In this document: positions 22,697 to 34,072 of the stretch, in pieces
Position numbering within the stretch: the first letter of the stretch is position 1
How the letters are laid out: each line of letters starts with the position of its first letter
Source of the DNA: Dastarcus helophoroides
Taxonomy: Eukaryota > Arthropoda > Insecta > Coleoptera > Bothrideridae
NCBI GenBank assembly: GCA_028583605.1
Contig: CM053326.1
Span: forward strand, 8,626,587 to 8,690,586
Length of the DNA stretch: 64,000 nucleotides
Reading direction: 5' to 3'
Notes under the pieces: model-generated
The model's database searches: none
Told to the model about the DNA's origin: nothing
The model's input: the letters and a program-made list of their open reading frames with translations, nothing else
Program-made: the position numbers and the translations under genes

Positions 22697-22961
22697 CATA
22701 ACTATTAAACTTTATTAACGATAAAAACGCAACAAAATTTAAAAATTCCACAAGGTTTTGATAAATATTTGCTAACACCGGACCAGGTGTCGAATTACTG
22801 CATCATCGGCGGTCATAACAATGGCTAAACAAATTTCTGGTATGACCGCCGATGATGCAGTAATGCGAAACCTGGTCCGGTGTTAGCAAATATTTATCAA
22901 AACCTTGTGGAATTTTTAAATTTTGTTGCGTTTTTATCGTTAATTAAGTTTAATAGTTATG
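22697..22961. repeat. Near-perfect 120-bp inverted repeat (hairpin) with 25-bp spacer
   Basis: The left arm 22697-22816 and right arm 22842-22961 are reverse complements with about three mismatches. They run from CATAACTATTAAAC to CATCATCGGCGGTCAT. The spacer is 22817-22841. Transcribed, it would fold into a very stable RNA hairpin. No coding frame and no target duplication were seen. The low divergence between arms means recent formation or ongoing arm conversion. Confidence 0.95.
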
Positions 22962-24205
22962 AACCCTCTATCTAGAAAAATAAAGCGGTTGTGGATCTAT
23001 TTTCTTATAATTTTTTTTTCTTAAAATCACCCAAAGGTTATAATCCTTCAGTTCAGCATCAACAATAAGTACTATCGAATATCGCATTTACTATTAGGGA
23101 AACAAAGTTACGTATACTTCCAATGGAAGTTTTATTAAAAGTAATATTTTCATAGGTATAATTTAGGATAGGCCTTATTCTGTTGCGCGGATGAGTGCCT
23201 ACTCCATTCTCATAAGCACTTAGATAAGAATTTAATTTCGCCAGTATCTTAAAAACAATTTACAGTTAACTCGCATGGGACTTGATAAAACATTTTCAAA
23301 TATTATAAAATTATTAATTATTTTACACAAAAGTGAATAACTGGTCATTGGAAATTAGTTCACATTACCTTTGTCTTTGATTGTATGAAATCTGTCATCA
23401 AAATGGAGAAGAAAAAATTAAATTTTGTGAAACCTGAGTGCAAACCTTTGCAATATTGTTTTCATCTATTTATACAATTAGGTGCTGAAATATATTTCAT
23501 TCTAAGAAATTCCAACATGCGTTTATCATGTTACACATTTATCATGATTCTCATTTATTATAGTAATAATTTATGTTGCTTGCAATTCCTGAATTTTAAT
23601 AAGCCGCTGAGTAAAGTTTCAAGGGTGTAAAATTCCGGTTTAACATTCCTCGGTTTCTTAATAAACGAGGTTAAAAAGTCTTCAACTTTCGAAATAATTT
23701 AACGATAATTTCGTTGTAATAAAGGCACGAAATGAAACGAAAATGGGGAAGTTTTGCTTGTTTGTTGAGTAAGCCCGGATAGTATAGCCCTGTCATCCCT
23801 TAAGCACACACCGACGCCCTTTTCTGTGTAATGATAATTTCTGTTTCCACGCGCTGGCTTATTTCGTCACTAAATATAATCTAACTTCCCGACGTCTACA
23901 GCACGATATGCACTCTAAAACCTACTCTTTTCGCGTTCCTTCAAATAAGAACTTAATATCATTTTATTATGAAGATGGATTATCTAATAAAAATTAATTA
24001 AGCATTTGATGATAATAGTAAAAAACAGAACTACAAAAAGTATGCATTCAAATAAGTTTCCGTGATATTGTTCCGAATAATAAATGTTTAATATTTTTAA
24101 GTGTCAATATGTTTCTTTTCTTAACAATGTTTTGATAATTTGTTCCTGATTCAGACAGCAAATTTTTAAATCAACAATATTTATGTAATTTTATAAGCAT
24201 GTATA
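22962..24205. other. Gap without recognised genes
   Basis: AT-rich sequence; a moderately GC-richer patch at 23760-23940 has no recognisable coding. Nothing else supported. Confidence 0.45.
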
Positions 24206-24266
24206 ACAAACGACCAATTAAATGTTCTGTAATTAAACAGTTAAACGTGTTTAAAATTGAAAATAT

Positions 24267-24333
24267 GTGCAATCACAACCATAGACAAATTTTGGCCTTC
24301 CTTGGCCTCATCAGCATGGTACGGTAGTTGTAC
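24267..24333 (-). pseudogene. Mutated hammerhead ribozyme copy
   Basis: On the minus strand CTGATGAG (24314-24307) and the GGCC...GGCC stem II are kept. The invariant GAAAC has become AAAAT and stem I has mismatches. The cleavage triplet GTC remains. Loss of the GAAA box should abolish self-cleavage. Confidence 0.8.
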
Positions 24334-24440
24334 ACACTTCCAACTTGAAGCCGTTAGTCAGACGTATAAGTATCCAAGAGAGTAAACCTCCATTGGGTGA
24401 CTTGTAACTGACTTTTAACTGTTTATTACGTAAACATGTG

Positions 24441-24509
24441 TGTACAACCACCGTACCATGCTGATGAGGCCAAGGAAGGCCGAAACTAGTCTATGGTTGC
24501 GGTTGTACA
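24441..24509 (+). ncRNA. Type I hammerhead self-cleaving ribozyme
   Basis: All invariant parts are present in order. Stem I 5' strand is TGTACAACC (24441-24449) plus ACCAT (24455-24459), followed by a G-U closing pair (24460 with 24492). The core CTGATGAG is at 24461-24468. Stem II is GGCC / GGCC with loop AAGGAA. GAAAC is at 24482-24486, with a very short stem III. The cleavage triplet GTC is at 24489-24491. Stem I 3' strand is ATGGT (24493-24497) plus GGTTGTACA (24501-24509). Stem I carries an internal loop (ACCGT against TGC) where natural hammerheads make loop-loop contacts. Predicted cleavage is after C24491. A stem III this short is typical of the minimal hammerheads of animal retroelements, which often act as dimers. 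Confidence 0.9.
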
Positions 24510-24569
24510 TATTTTCAATTTTAAGCACGTTTAACTGTTTAACTACAGAACATTTAATTTGTCGTTTGT

Positions 24570-27020
24570 CAAAACTAGATGAAAGTAAAGTCACGCCGAG
24601 GACGTTTGTACCTATGGATATTGCGATGCAACACGTGATACAAGCTTTGCTTCATCTACGTGAACTTTGCAATTGCAGTCTGGTTTTCATTAGATTCTAA
24701 TGAGATTAGATTTCAATTGCATCGTAATAAACTTGTATAAATTCGTATATACAAGGCTTATTATATCTCAGCAAGCATGTATAAGTAAGTACGAGGCTTA
24801 TCCAGAAAGTAAATTCCGTTGGCGTATAAAATAAAATCAATTACTAACTTTGAAAATATGTTTATTGCCATGAAATGTGCATGTCTTACAACAGTTTTGA
24901 GCATAATGCCCGAAGTGGATGAAACAACCCACATTATCTCTTTCAGTTAGTTTATGTGTTTTTTCCTGGTTTTCTTAGAGATTTTTAAGTGTCCTAAAAA
25001 GAGGTTAATTAAGTAGTAGTTTTTGAAATGTTTTGTTTAAGTATTTATTAATTGAATGTGACTACGGTTCACCTTCGAGTAGTAATTTACACCGGATTTT
25101 TCGGATTAGATTTACTGTTTAAAAATATTTAGTACCGTTACACTTTTGAATTTATTGGGTTATGTGCCGTGCTTTGAAACTTTACTTTTTTGTATAATTT
25201 TCCTGGTATAGTTGTGTATTGCATGCTTAAGTTTTGGCTGAACTTTTCCAGGTTACACTTTTTGTTTTGCATTTTTAATACCACCAAAATTTTAGTATTT
25301 TTAACAGATATCGCCTAAATTTTTATGGCTTTATTTGGTTTTATTTACGTTCTTTCCCTTAAATGTTCTTTTATTTTTAAGTTTAGTTCAGCCAGATAAA
25401 TTGGTGAAGCGTGGCCCGGCAGGATCTATGCAAGTTGAAGTTTGAAGCAACTATTTTATGATCGTTTCCCTACAAGGCATTCGGTAGTTTCCCAATCCAA
25501 TGCTAGACAAACATCGGCACTAGGAAACTACCAGGTGCCCTTCTTACCATATTTATTTTTTCTATTAAAGAGCTACGAATAGTTTTTGCTTATTCTAAAG
25601 TTAGGCAAGTAAAGGAAGTAGGTTGCCACTGGGGCCACAATTCCCAGCATGTAGCGTGTAAGACTTTTCGCTTTTCATTCATCCGTGCCGGTCGGCTAAA
25701 GCAGCAGAGCTTTTAAAATTTCTAGCTACATAACTCTTTACTGGGATAAATTGGGGTAACTTGATGTTGGCAGATGTGGTTTTAACATATAAAATATTCA
25801 CCGCATATGATCGATTCTCAATATACCAATCAATAGACCTTGTAAGAACTATTTATGCTTTAACTGACCCAGATAACTTCAAACTCACTATTTTAATAAC
25901 GATTTAATAACAATATTGAACTAACAGCAAGGGTTATTCAAAGTTGACATACAAATCGCTTTTTCAAAGTGAATAACTTGTTTAACAATCGTTGTAATAA
26001 GATGTTGAACTTGAAGTGTAAAGGTAATATACTGAAAAATAAACCAAATATTGAATTTCATTAATTCTTTTTATGGATTCTGTTGGTCAGTAGTTTACCA
26101 CTGATAGCGCTATATGAAAGTACTGTGTTGATGCAATATAGACGAACTAGAACATTACGATCAGTCTACTCTAAATAATTTATCAATCCTAAAGCTGGAA
26201 TACATGGTAAAATATAAATAAATAAAAATAACTCCAGATAAATTTAAGCCGATTAAACTTGAACTAACACAATGTATTATTAAACAACGATTTTAATGTT
26301 TGAGCGGAGAGGCTATTCATAAAGTTCTATTGAACCTGATCTCGCTGTAAAACCGAACTATAAACTACCTCCTAACAAATGAATATAACTCTGTGCATGT
26401 TGAAAATTGAAATTTGAGCACGCATAAAAGCGAACGAACGTTCCAACTTTCCTGCTATGCATATTTTGATAACACAAAGCAAGCAAACCCTGGTGTATCT
26501 AAGAAACGTTACACAGAGAGTCAAAGACGAGATGAAAGGGGTTCATGAGGGAGTATGCGGCAATAACAGTCCGTGTATACACGCCCGTTGTCGGTCGCAA
26601 ACGATGCCAACAGAATTTAATTGATCGTCCCTATTTGGAAAGCACAACACGTACGATGCGTCTCCGAAGTCCCTCGCCTGCAAAACAGGGGACAAACGTC
26701 AAGATTTTCAAGAAATAAAGGGGAGACTTTATGACCGCTAATACCCCGGTGTATTGAATTAGTTTCCAAGCACGAAAATTGCTTGACCCGGGCAAACAAT
26801 TTGGCAGAAATATAATAACAGGGACCCTTTTCAAAATGCCTTTGTTTTTCATAAGTGGGGACTCGAAAGAAAAATCATTCCCCTAAACCGGATGCAAAGG
26901 GTTTCGCTGTTAGCAAATACATAGCTGTTAGGTTTAGGTCAAGTTAACAGTTTGTTGTGTAAATTTATGTCGCAATTTTAAATTCCCTTTCGCCATTTCA
27001 ATAATATATTCTATGTATTA
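24570..27020. other. Gap without recognised genes
   Basis: At 24798 the word CGAGGCTTATCCAGAAAGTA resembles a mariner-type terminus, but no partner end was found. A 10-bp hairpin GGTAGTTTCC / GGAAACTACC lies at 25483-25532 with a 30-base loop. Frames in the more balanced stretch 26400-26900 show no known domain. Confidence 0.4.
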
Positions 27021-27022
27021 TA

Positions 27023-27730
27023 CAGGATGATTCAAAATTAGATAGACAAATTTTAAAAGCGTATTTTTGGAGTCAAAACAAGACATTTTCTGCCTATAAA
27101 CATATGTCCTAGAATGAACCCCCTCCAAGTTACACTGATCCTCTCCGACAGTTTATGTGCAGAAGAATGGAGGGTTCTATCGGGGAGAAAACTGGGGGTC
27201 TAATATTTATTATAAAACAATCAAGGCAATTTGCTTCAAAAAATTAAAATGCCTCTTAAGCTTAGTTAGATCAAGGTGACTATTATTTTGATAATATTCT
27301 TCTTTAGTTGGAGATGATTTTCTTGCAAACGGTTTGTTGTATCAAAAAATTCAAGAAATAAAAATTTTAGATTTTTTCCCGGCCAACTAGATGACCTTTT
27401 TCGAATTTGGAGTTTCTCAGTGAAAACGTACAATTTTGGCCATGAAAAGTGCAAACCCTTTTCATACCCTTTAATGTTAAGCCTAAAATATTTTTGAATA
27501 AAAAAATTAATAAATGGCCTAAAAAATATGACCATGAAAATTTTCAAATGATTTGATCAACAACTGTAGTCAGAATTTGACATAATCGATTTTGCTTGCG
27601 CAATTTACGATGACGGTAGCTCGGAGGGGGTCCATTTTAGGACACATTTTTACTAAAGAAAAAGTTTCATTTTGATCCCAAAAATAATGAATTTTTAAAA
27701 TTTGTGCATCGAATTTTGAGTCAGTCTGTG
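27023..27730. mobile_element. MITE with about 125-bp inverted arms, TA target
   Basis: The left end CAGGATGATTCAAAATTAGA mirrors the right end, read inverted as CACAGACTGACTCAAAATTC. The arms also share ATGTCCTARAATGRACCCCC. TA flanks it at 27021-27022 and 27731-27732. The 93-codon minus-strand frame inside is unrecognised and probably chance. Confidence 0.72.
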
Positions 27731-27754
27731 TATTATTATTGCAGACAGCCAGTA

Positions 27755-27977
27755 ACGTATTATTTATATATCAATTTTGTTTTTCGTTGTCGCTACCTAA
27801 ATCTTGATAATATTGACATATTACCCAATAGCACTAAACTCTGACACAAAAATTGACATTATGCTAGTGATAATAAAAACCCAAACGGAGTGTCCAACCT
27901 TAATTTAAGTTCGAGCGCTACTAGCGTCCCGACGTTTGTTTGATGTATCACAGTTTATATAAAAATTTTATGTGTGG
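27755..27977. repeat. Second copy of the centre of the 3664-4424 palindrome
   Basis: TATTATTTATATATCAATTT, TTTTTCGTTGTCGC, AATAGCACTAAA and CCTTAATTTAAGTT match 3950-4215 in order. The TAA microsatellite is replaced by a few units. It lies directly beside the right end of the MITE at 27023-27730. Confidence 0.75.
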
Positions 27978-28579
27978 TACTGAGTTGGTAATTCTCGTTG
28001 TGTGGTTGTACAAAGTGTAACTGTAATATGTAATTAATTTCAACTTATTAATATTACTGTAGACTGACGGGCTTTGGAACAAATTTGTTAAACATATCGA
28101 TGTCATTTAAACAAGTGCTAATCCCTTAACTTGATCAAATTGGAAAATTTATTTCAAGTATTTTAATGTGCGGAAACGAGTTTTTACCAATGGGTGCATT
28201 GTATCAAGTTGAAACAGGTATAGCTTTTTTACGCAAAATTCATTGCTTCTTCACAATTTTCAGTCAAACGTATCAGAATAGGACCAGCAAAAAAGATACG
28301 ACAACAGTGAGATACAAAAAACTACCGAGATCGCCCTTTATAATATGCGACAATATTTACTTTTTTGTCATGCTTCTATCTATTTAAGACATAACTGCAC
28401 CAAGTTACAACACGATTGGACGTTTCGTTTCTGAATTATACCCACAACAAGAATAAAAAAATTTCTTTCAAGGCCCGTATCTTCTAAACATGCCACTTTT
28501 GGACTCAGCTAAGTTCTCCTAAATCGGTTGTATTTGATCACAGCAAGCTGTATTTAAACTGGGTGCCATTACTTTCCAG
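27978..28579. other. Gap without recognised genes
   Basis: Nothing recognised. Confidence 0.5.
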
Positions 28580-28870
28580 ACACTTGTATTTATTGTCCAT
28601 AAACGAATATTTCTACCTCAAAATGTACGACTAGAACAACCTACTTGCAGACAACTTCCATCAAATTGGAAATAAATCTGAACTTTTTAGAGCACTCTCC
28701 ACGGTTGTTCACACGTGCAAGTAATTATTCCGGCAAGCACTTACCGCAAGTTCTACGACTTGCCGGGAGAGCACTCTCAGACACGGTTTACACTACGCAA
28801 ATTCGGAGGAAGTACTCTCAGACATCGACTTGCGTTAGTTTTACATCCTCGTGGAAACCGCACATAATGC
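28580..28870. mobile_element. Uninterrupted MITE copy (empty site for the pogo-like insertion)
   Basis: It aligns with 10330-10462 followed directly by 13118-13256. Shared blocks are AATGTACGACT, ACTTGCAGACAA, GGAAATAAATCT and GGCAAGCACTT. The point corresponding to the transposon insertion reads GCAAGTAATTATT with a single TA. The left terminal part of the family consensus is missing here. Confidence 0.8.
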
Positions 28871-30852
28871 TTTACTGATTCCTATTCGTCGATTGGTGGC
28901 GATTGCAAGCGTTTACAAGTTCAAACAAGCTTTCAGATATTTAATATCGCTTTATTACCGCTTACCAGCGCTTGTTAACTGGCGCCGGCAACGGGCGTTC
29001 TATATGTGCGTACCCTGGCTTAAATAATGTTTAAGCGTTTTTGCTTTTCACGCAATAATAAACAACTAATGGCTTAATTTTAGAGTAAGTAATAACAGTT
29101 TACAAAATTTGAGATGTTTGCCGCTAATATTCGAGGAAATCAGGTGATAATGAGTCCCGACCATACTACATCGATAACGGTAGCCAAAGTCCCTAAATCA
29201 AATTTAAACTGATGCGTGTTGAATTAAGCTTTTACTTGTACGTCAGCTGACAATGCAGGAGAAACACCAAATATTGCCACTGCCACTACGTGAAGCAAAT
29301 AATAATCGTAAACAAATTTCCCTGCGCCCCTACGAATAAAAAATCACAGTACTTTTGTTAACTTTCTTCAGAAAAACACAATGTTTTTTCTAAATCGTGA
29401 ATATTTTTTATCAATTCGACATTACTTTAAAAATATTGACCTTTTTTTAAAATTTCGACTTTTTATGAATTACGAATTTCTTAAAATTTAGACTTCTTTA
29501 AAAATTTCACCTTATTTTCAAAACTTCTAAACGACTTGACGGAATTTTTAAAACAGAGTGCCAGTGAATAGAAAAAAATCAAAAACCCTTTTCAATGACG
29601 TGTCATTTTACCCCCATTCCCATTTAAAGAATTTTGCACAACAGGATAAAATTTTGACTATATACAGTTTGGGCTATGACTTTTACGTAAAAAGTTGTTC
29701 CCCTTGAATAAGACGTGTTTTAGCATTTTCTAACAAAATCTCTTCGTGGCAGTTAAACCCCGCGGAAAGCTTTGGTTGGGTCAGCCTGTATAGTGATGTT
29801 TTGTGCGTGGAGAAAAAGTTATTTAGTTTAGTTTCATGGAAACGCACTGTATATTTATATTTTATTTAAAGCTTTTATTAACTGAACTATACAATGCCTA
29901 TTACTTCCTTCGAAAGGAGTATCGATGAAAATTTAAAACATAAAGCTTTTAACGTATAAATTAATGTTATAAATTCTTTAAACGAAATGCGTTTAAATAA
30001 AATAAGGAGTGAAGAGATAGATGTATAAGTCTCTCAATAATAAATTTCAACTATAAAAACTCTAAGAGCTTATACTAAAATATTTATACGGTCCATATAA
30101 ATCACGGTTAGCGTTAATTACATGGACTAATCAATTCTGAAGCGAAGAATGGAAATAGAAATAGCATTTTTAAGGAATCAGTGTGTTTTATTACAAAGGT
30201 AAGAGGGTCGTAAATATCCTTCTTTTCTCAGTGGCTGGTTCTAAACTTTGACATCAATTAAATCCCATGCTATAATTAAAACGCAGAAAAAGAAACCCAT
30301 TAAGTGCTTAAGAACTCACAATTTGACAAATTTAACGATTTCAATGGCATTTCTTTTAAAAAGAGACCATATCTGCGTTTTTGTGAACAAGAGTGAACTC
30401 GTTTTATTTATTCTGGTAATTTTAAATATAATTGAATTTTAAATAGGTTATTGAATTAACAATACAACGTGGGCAACTTAAAATGAGGAAAACGTTGAGC
30501 AATTATAAGACAACAAGCTGACGCCCAGAAATATTGGTTACGACTTTCAATTTCGGAGTTATATTCATAAAACTGCATTTTCAGATTTTTATTTAAATTT
30601 TCTCTGACATTAATAAAATTTGATGAAAATCTATCTAATTTACCATCAACATCTAATAATCTTAAAAAGTGAGTTATCAATTGTTTCATTTTGACGCTTC
30701 GTCTTCAAGTAACCAACACATTTTAGAAGAACTTTTTATTCTGGATTTAATTCCATGAATCACACGTTGCGGTTCATTAACAATACCTAAGAAAAAAATG
30801 AATCATGTGACTGCCAACAGAAGTGAAAACTTAAAACTAGGAAGTAGCGTAT
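28871..30852. other. Gap; short patch of AAAATTTCGACTTTTT-like repeats at 29390-29560
   Basis: The patch at 29390-29560 repeats the word that dominates 6625-7700. No gene was recognised in the rest. Confidence 0.45.
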
Positions 30853-31225
30853 TGTTACGGGCTTTTATCGGGCCATTGATTACACGTGATAGATTATACC
30901 CACTTTATTACTGAACTCAACTTGGATCACCACAATTGACAATTAACTCTCTTATTATTGACTTCTACTAACTCACTAATTACACTGACTCTAACTGACT
31001 TCCTCGAGGGAAAGCTGACCGCCTTTTATAGTTTTGGCCCCCGGCTTCTAGAACTTTTCGGCAGATAAGGCTTATCGTTTGCCGAAATTTCTGGAACGCT
31101 TATCTGCCATTTGTTTGGTTATCGCGGCCGCTTTCCCCTTATCAGATCCTTCTAGAAACTTTTTTATTTACTAAATTCTACAATTCTATTCTAAATCCTA
31201 TTTCATCTATTTGCATTGCGTTACA
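30853..31225 (-). mobile_element. Solo LTR of a Gypsy-type retrotransposon
   Basis: Inverted, it begins TGTAACGCAATG and ends CGTAACA, and is flanked by GTAT at 30849-30852 and 31226-31229. It shares its whole length with the LTRs at 40441, 49201, 57310 and 58921 (block GATAAGCCTTATC and TTATCTGCC). No internal region is attached, so it arose by LTR-LTR recombination. Confidence 0.92.
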
Positions 31226-31857
31226 GTATTATTTAGTGTAGTTGGAACCCACACTAATCAAAAGTCAGTATTTAGAAATATTTGAAAATAAATGCTCTCA
31301 AACTGACCTAACTTCTTATATTTGTGGTTGCGATGCTTGTAGTCTTGTTGAAATTAAATTTAGTATTTGTTGATACTTAAATAAAGTTTACACTGTTTTT
31401 ATTTATTGCACGAAATGTTAAACATTTTACTAATACCGCCATACTCAGGTAACTGATCTACGAGGCGCAGACAATTAACATTTTGTTTTTAATACCAACA
31501 TAAAGAATAATAATGTGAATATTGTTACAATAAATTTACCACGAGATCATTGACAAATAACACATTCTGACAAGTTGTTTTCGTTTTTTTTTAATATTAA
31601 TTTTGTTTATTTTAAAAGTGTTATTTTTGGTTTCTGTTGGTTACAGTAGTACTAAAAATACACTGTAGAGCTCATGCGGGTTTTCCATATTGCAGTTAAA
31701 CGATTGAGCACTCCACCTATGGCATCGTGCGCAAATTTCAAAGGATATAAACATTATATCCGTTTTTGTTGTATAAACTAATGTAGTATTCACTGTTGTG
31801 CTGCCTGAAGTATGGGCTATTCGATAATGTGGAAATTTCCAAATCAACATGACGCCT
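31226..31857. other. Gap without recognised genes
   Basis: Nothing recognised beyond chance frames. Confidence 0.45.
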
Positions 31858-32720
31858 CGTCACCCAATCTACATCTGCATGGATAGCCGTGTAGCCTTAA
31901 ATGCTCTAGAGGGACATACCGTCATTTTGACCGTAGTGTGGGACTGTGCGCAAACCCTTTGTTAACCCCTACAATTAAATCGAACAGCTTGGACTTTTTT
32001 ATCTGAGTTGCACTGGGCGCTTGATATCGTACCAGACTCGAATAAAAGCCTTTGACTGGTATAAGTACAATTTTTCAATAACCTATAACCTTTGTAAGAC
32101 GCTGCCGGCTACGGCAACCCGACCAGCAACAGTCAATAGAAACTGAGGCACAAGGCCCAGTCTCCACCACTCTTAATAGACTGTGAGAAAACAACAAGGT
32201 CGCGCTTGTTTGGGTGCCCGGGCATAGCAACATACACGGCAACAAGGTCGGCGACGAACTGGCAAGAGGGGGATCTATTGAAGTTCCTAACAAACAGATC
32301 GCAGATGTGCTTTCTGAAGTAGTTAAAAACATCATATCAACAAGCCTCGAACGCGTTCATTTGAAGAAACATAACCACTTGCAGATAAACAAGACTACTG
32401 ATCGATATTCTCTTGCAATAAAGGGCTGAAGTATTTATTTGAATGAATAAAAACAGACTAGACAAAGTACTAGGTGTGGTAACTGGCAACCAAAACTCTA
32501 AAGGACACCTGGTTAAACTTAAACTAGCAGAGAGCAACCGATATTGACTGTGTGGGACCGAAAAGTAAATAATTTTGCATATTGGGTGCGCTTGTCCAAA
32601 CCTTACCAGATACACAAATAGTCTGCCGGGTGAAGAAACATTAAGACCAGAAGATCTGTAGATCAGATGTTGAACCTAGCTGCAAAAGGCGGTATATATA
32701 ATGCTGATTGAAAGTTGTAA
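31858..32720 (+). pseudogene. Decayed RNase H and 3' end of a Jockey-type LINE
   Basis: In shifted frames the plus strand reads DSRVALNALEG and VVWDC (31880-31960), then NNKVALVWVPGHSNIHGN and DELARGGS (about 32190-32280), the conserved RNase H blocks of Jockey-group LINEs. From 32450 it reads LDKVLGVVTG and HLVKLKLAES followed by a CG-E pattern, matching the usual tail after RNase H. Stops and an insertion around 31970-32150 interrupt it. Confidence 0.72.
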
Positions 32721-32859
32721 AGGATTTTGAATCTAGTTGACAGGGCCTATAATGGCCCCACAAAATGTAAAAAAAGAACCATAATATAAACAATGCAAAG
32801 TAGTCAAATCAACTTATACTAGGCGCTTTAAATAAGTTAAAAGTCCAACTTATCAATAT

Positions 32860-32925
32860 ATATATATATAAGATTAATTTTTTTTTTTGTATAATCCACT
32901 TGCAAAGACTAACCCCATTATGTCT
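32860..32925 (-). repeat. (TA)n plus poly-T, 3' tail of the minus-strand LINE
   Basis: TATATATATATATA followed by a T-run lies immediately downstream (minus sense) of the LINE reverse-transcriptase end, as expected for a simple-repeat 3' tail. Confidence 0.5.
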
Positions 32926-33663
32926 TCAGAGCACCGTCAGTAGGATGCCGAAACAAGATAGATAGCAATGAACCACCTTCTCAAACAAGGATAGGTCGCA
33001 ATTTCTGGGGAAAATTCTATTTGGTAACGAATACCTCAGCTTAAAAGTTCTATAGCAAAAAGAGTTTCCATAGACAGAAGTCCTCACTGTGTCAAGCTGG
33101 ACCGCACAGGAATTTGCTGTCTCCGACTGCCTTGTATTCCTTAACAATCTTACCCTATATCTAATGAAAGTACTTGTACAAAAGAGATAAGTCACCAACC
33201 ATCCATCTGTGCTTAGTGTTTTGAGAGAATTGGTTAAACTCTTGTCATCAATTAGACGAATCGCTCTTCTTTGATTTAAATCCAAAAGAGCCAAAGGGTG
33301 CTTTGGGGCAGAACTCCAAAATGAGAACAGTATTCTAGTGTTGACCTAAATTGAGCTTTCCATAGAGTAAGCAGCTCATGAGATGTGAAGAACTTTTTAG
33401 CTCTGAAAATATGCTAGCTTCTGAGAAGCGGACTTGGCAATGGCGTTCACATGATCGTCCCAAGAGAAGCTGGTGCTTGCATTTACTCCTAGGATAAACA
33501 GATTAAATCCCATCGGGGGGATTTTACCATCCATGAGTATATTTATTGCATTATCCCTTGATGTTTTCTTAGAGAAAACCGCGGCTTGAATTTTTGAGGC
33601 ATTAAAGTCGACCAAATTTTTCTTACCGCATTCCAGAACGGTTTCAAAATTCCGATTAATCAT
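32926..33663 (-). pseudogene. C-terminal reverse-transcriptase fragment of a Jockey/R1-type LINE
   Basis: The minus strand contains NLVDFNASKIQAAVFSKK, an ILGV...SFSWDDHV block and IAKSASQKLAYFQ, then after a frameshift LLDLNQRRAIRLIDDKSLT and, later, the RTS...F.YRTFKLRYSLP block. This is the order found after the catalytic domain in Jockey, R1 and related LINEs. The catalytic YADD box itself is not included, so this is a 5'-truncated copy, as target-primed reverse transcription commonly leaves. Confidence 0.8.
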
Positions 33664-33909
33664 CTGTATCTGCTGTTTCCTTAGACTGAAGCAGCGATTA
33701 GGTTAGGATTGTGTATTTCGCGGATAGGTCTGACAGGTTACGGATTCAAATTCTGGTACCGATCGCACATATTTGAAGCGAAAATTTGTTGAGCGAGTCG
33801 GGAGGGTTTTTGATATAGGGTAAACCTAGGGTTTCACGTCATCATTACTCTAAATTGCGTTACCAATATGCTCTAATGTTAAATATACTGTTAATATTGA
33901 TTACTTTAA
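33664..33909. other. Short gap, nothing recognised
   Basis: No coding frame or repeat boundary recognised. Confidence 0.4.
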
Positions 33910-34072
33910 TATACATCTTGTCCCCTGAAACCAAAAAAGATTGAAAATCATAACAACAGTTGCTCTAACACGTTTTAATAGCCAAATTATTATCTTAAGA
34001 AGATACTTAGTTCTCTTTTGTTACAGGGAACAAGATTTGTGCATCAATTTTTGAAGATAACCAAGGACCACA
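33910..34072. repeat. Diverged copy of the 55320-55476 hairpin
   Basis: CTTGTCCCCTGAAACCAA at 33918 and the inverted CAGGGAACAAGATTTGTGCA at 34024 match the arms of the hairpin at 55320-55476, including the outer CAATTTTTGAAGATA. Here the arms have diverged and the loop is about 45 bases. Confidence 0.8.

Larger units (their letters stand above)
24206..24569. mobile_element. Inverted pair of hammerhead-ribozyme-bearing repeats (Penelope-like or retrozyme remnant)
   Basis: Arms 24206-24337 and 24439-24569 are inverted copies of one repeat, sharing GGCCTTCCTTGGCCTCATCA and TTTAACTGTTTAA-type blocks. They are separated by about 100 bases. Each arm carries a hammerhead ribozyme sequence, well formed on the plus strand (24441-24509) and mutated on the minus strand. 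Such ribozymes are known in the terminal repeats of Penelope-like retroelements and in animal retrozymes. No reverse transcriptase or GIY-YIG sequence was found nearby, so this is a fragment or a non-autonomous unit. Confidence 0.75.

Noticed and set aside
24440..24700. 86-codon plus-strand frame overlapping the ribozyme
   Set aside because: No domain, and the same bases are explained by hammerhead structure.
24790..24830. CGAGGCTTATCCAGAAAGTA as a mariner terminus
   Set aside because: The word resembles mariner ends but no inverted partner or transposase was found, so no element is called.
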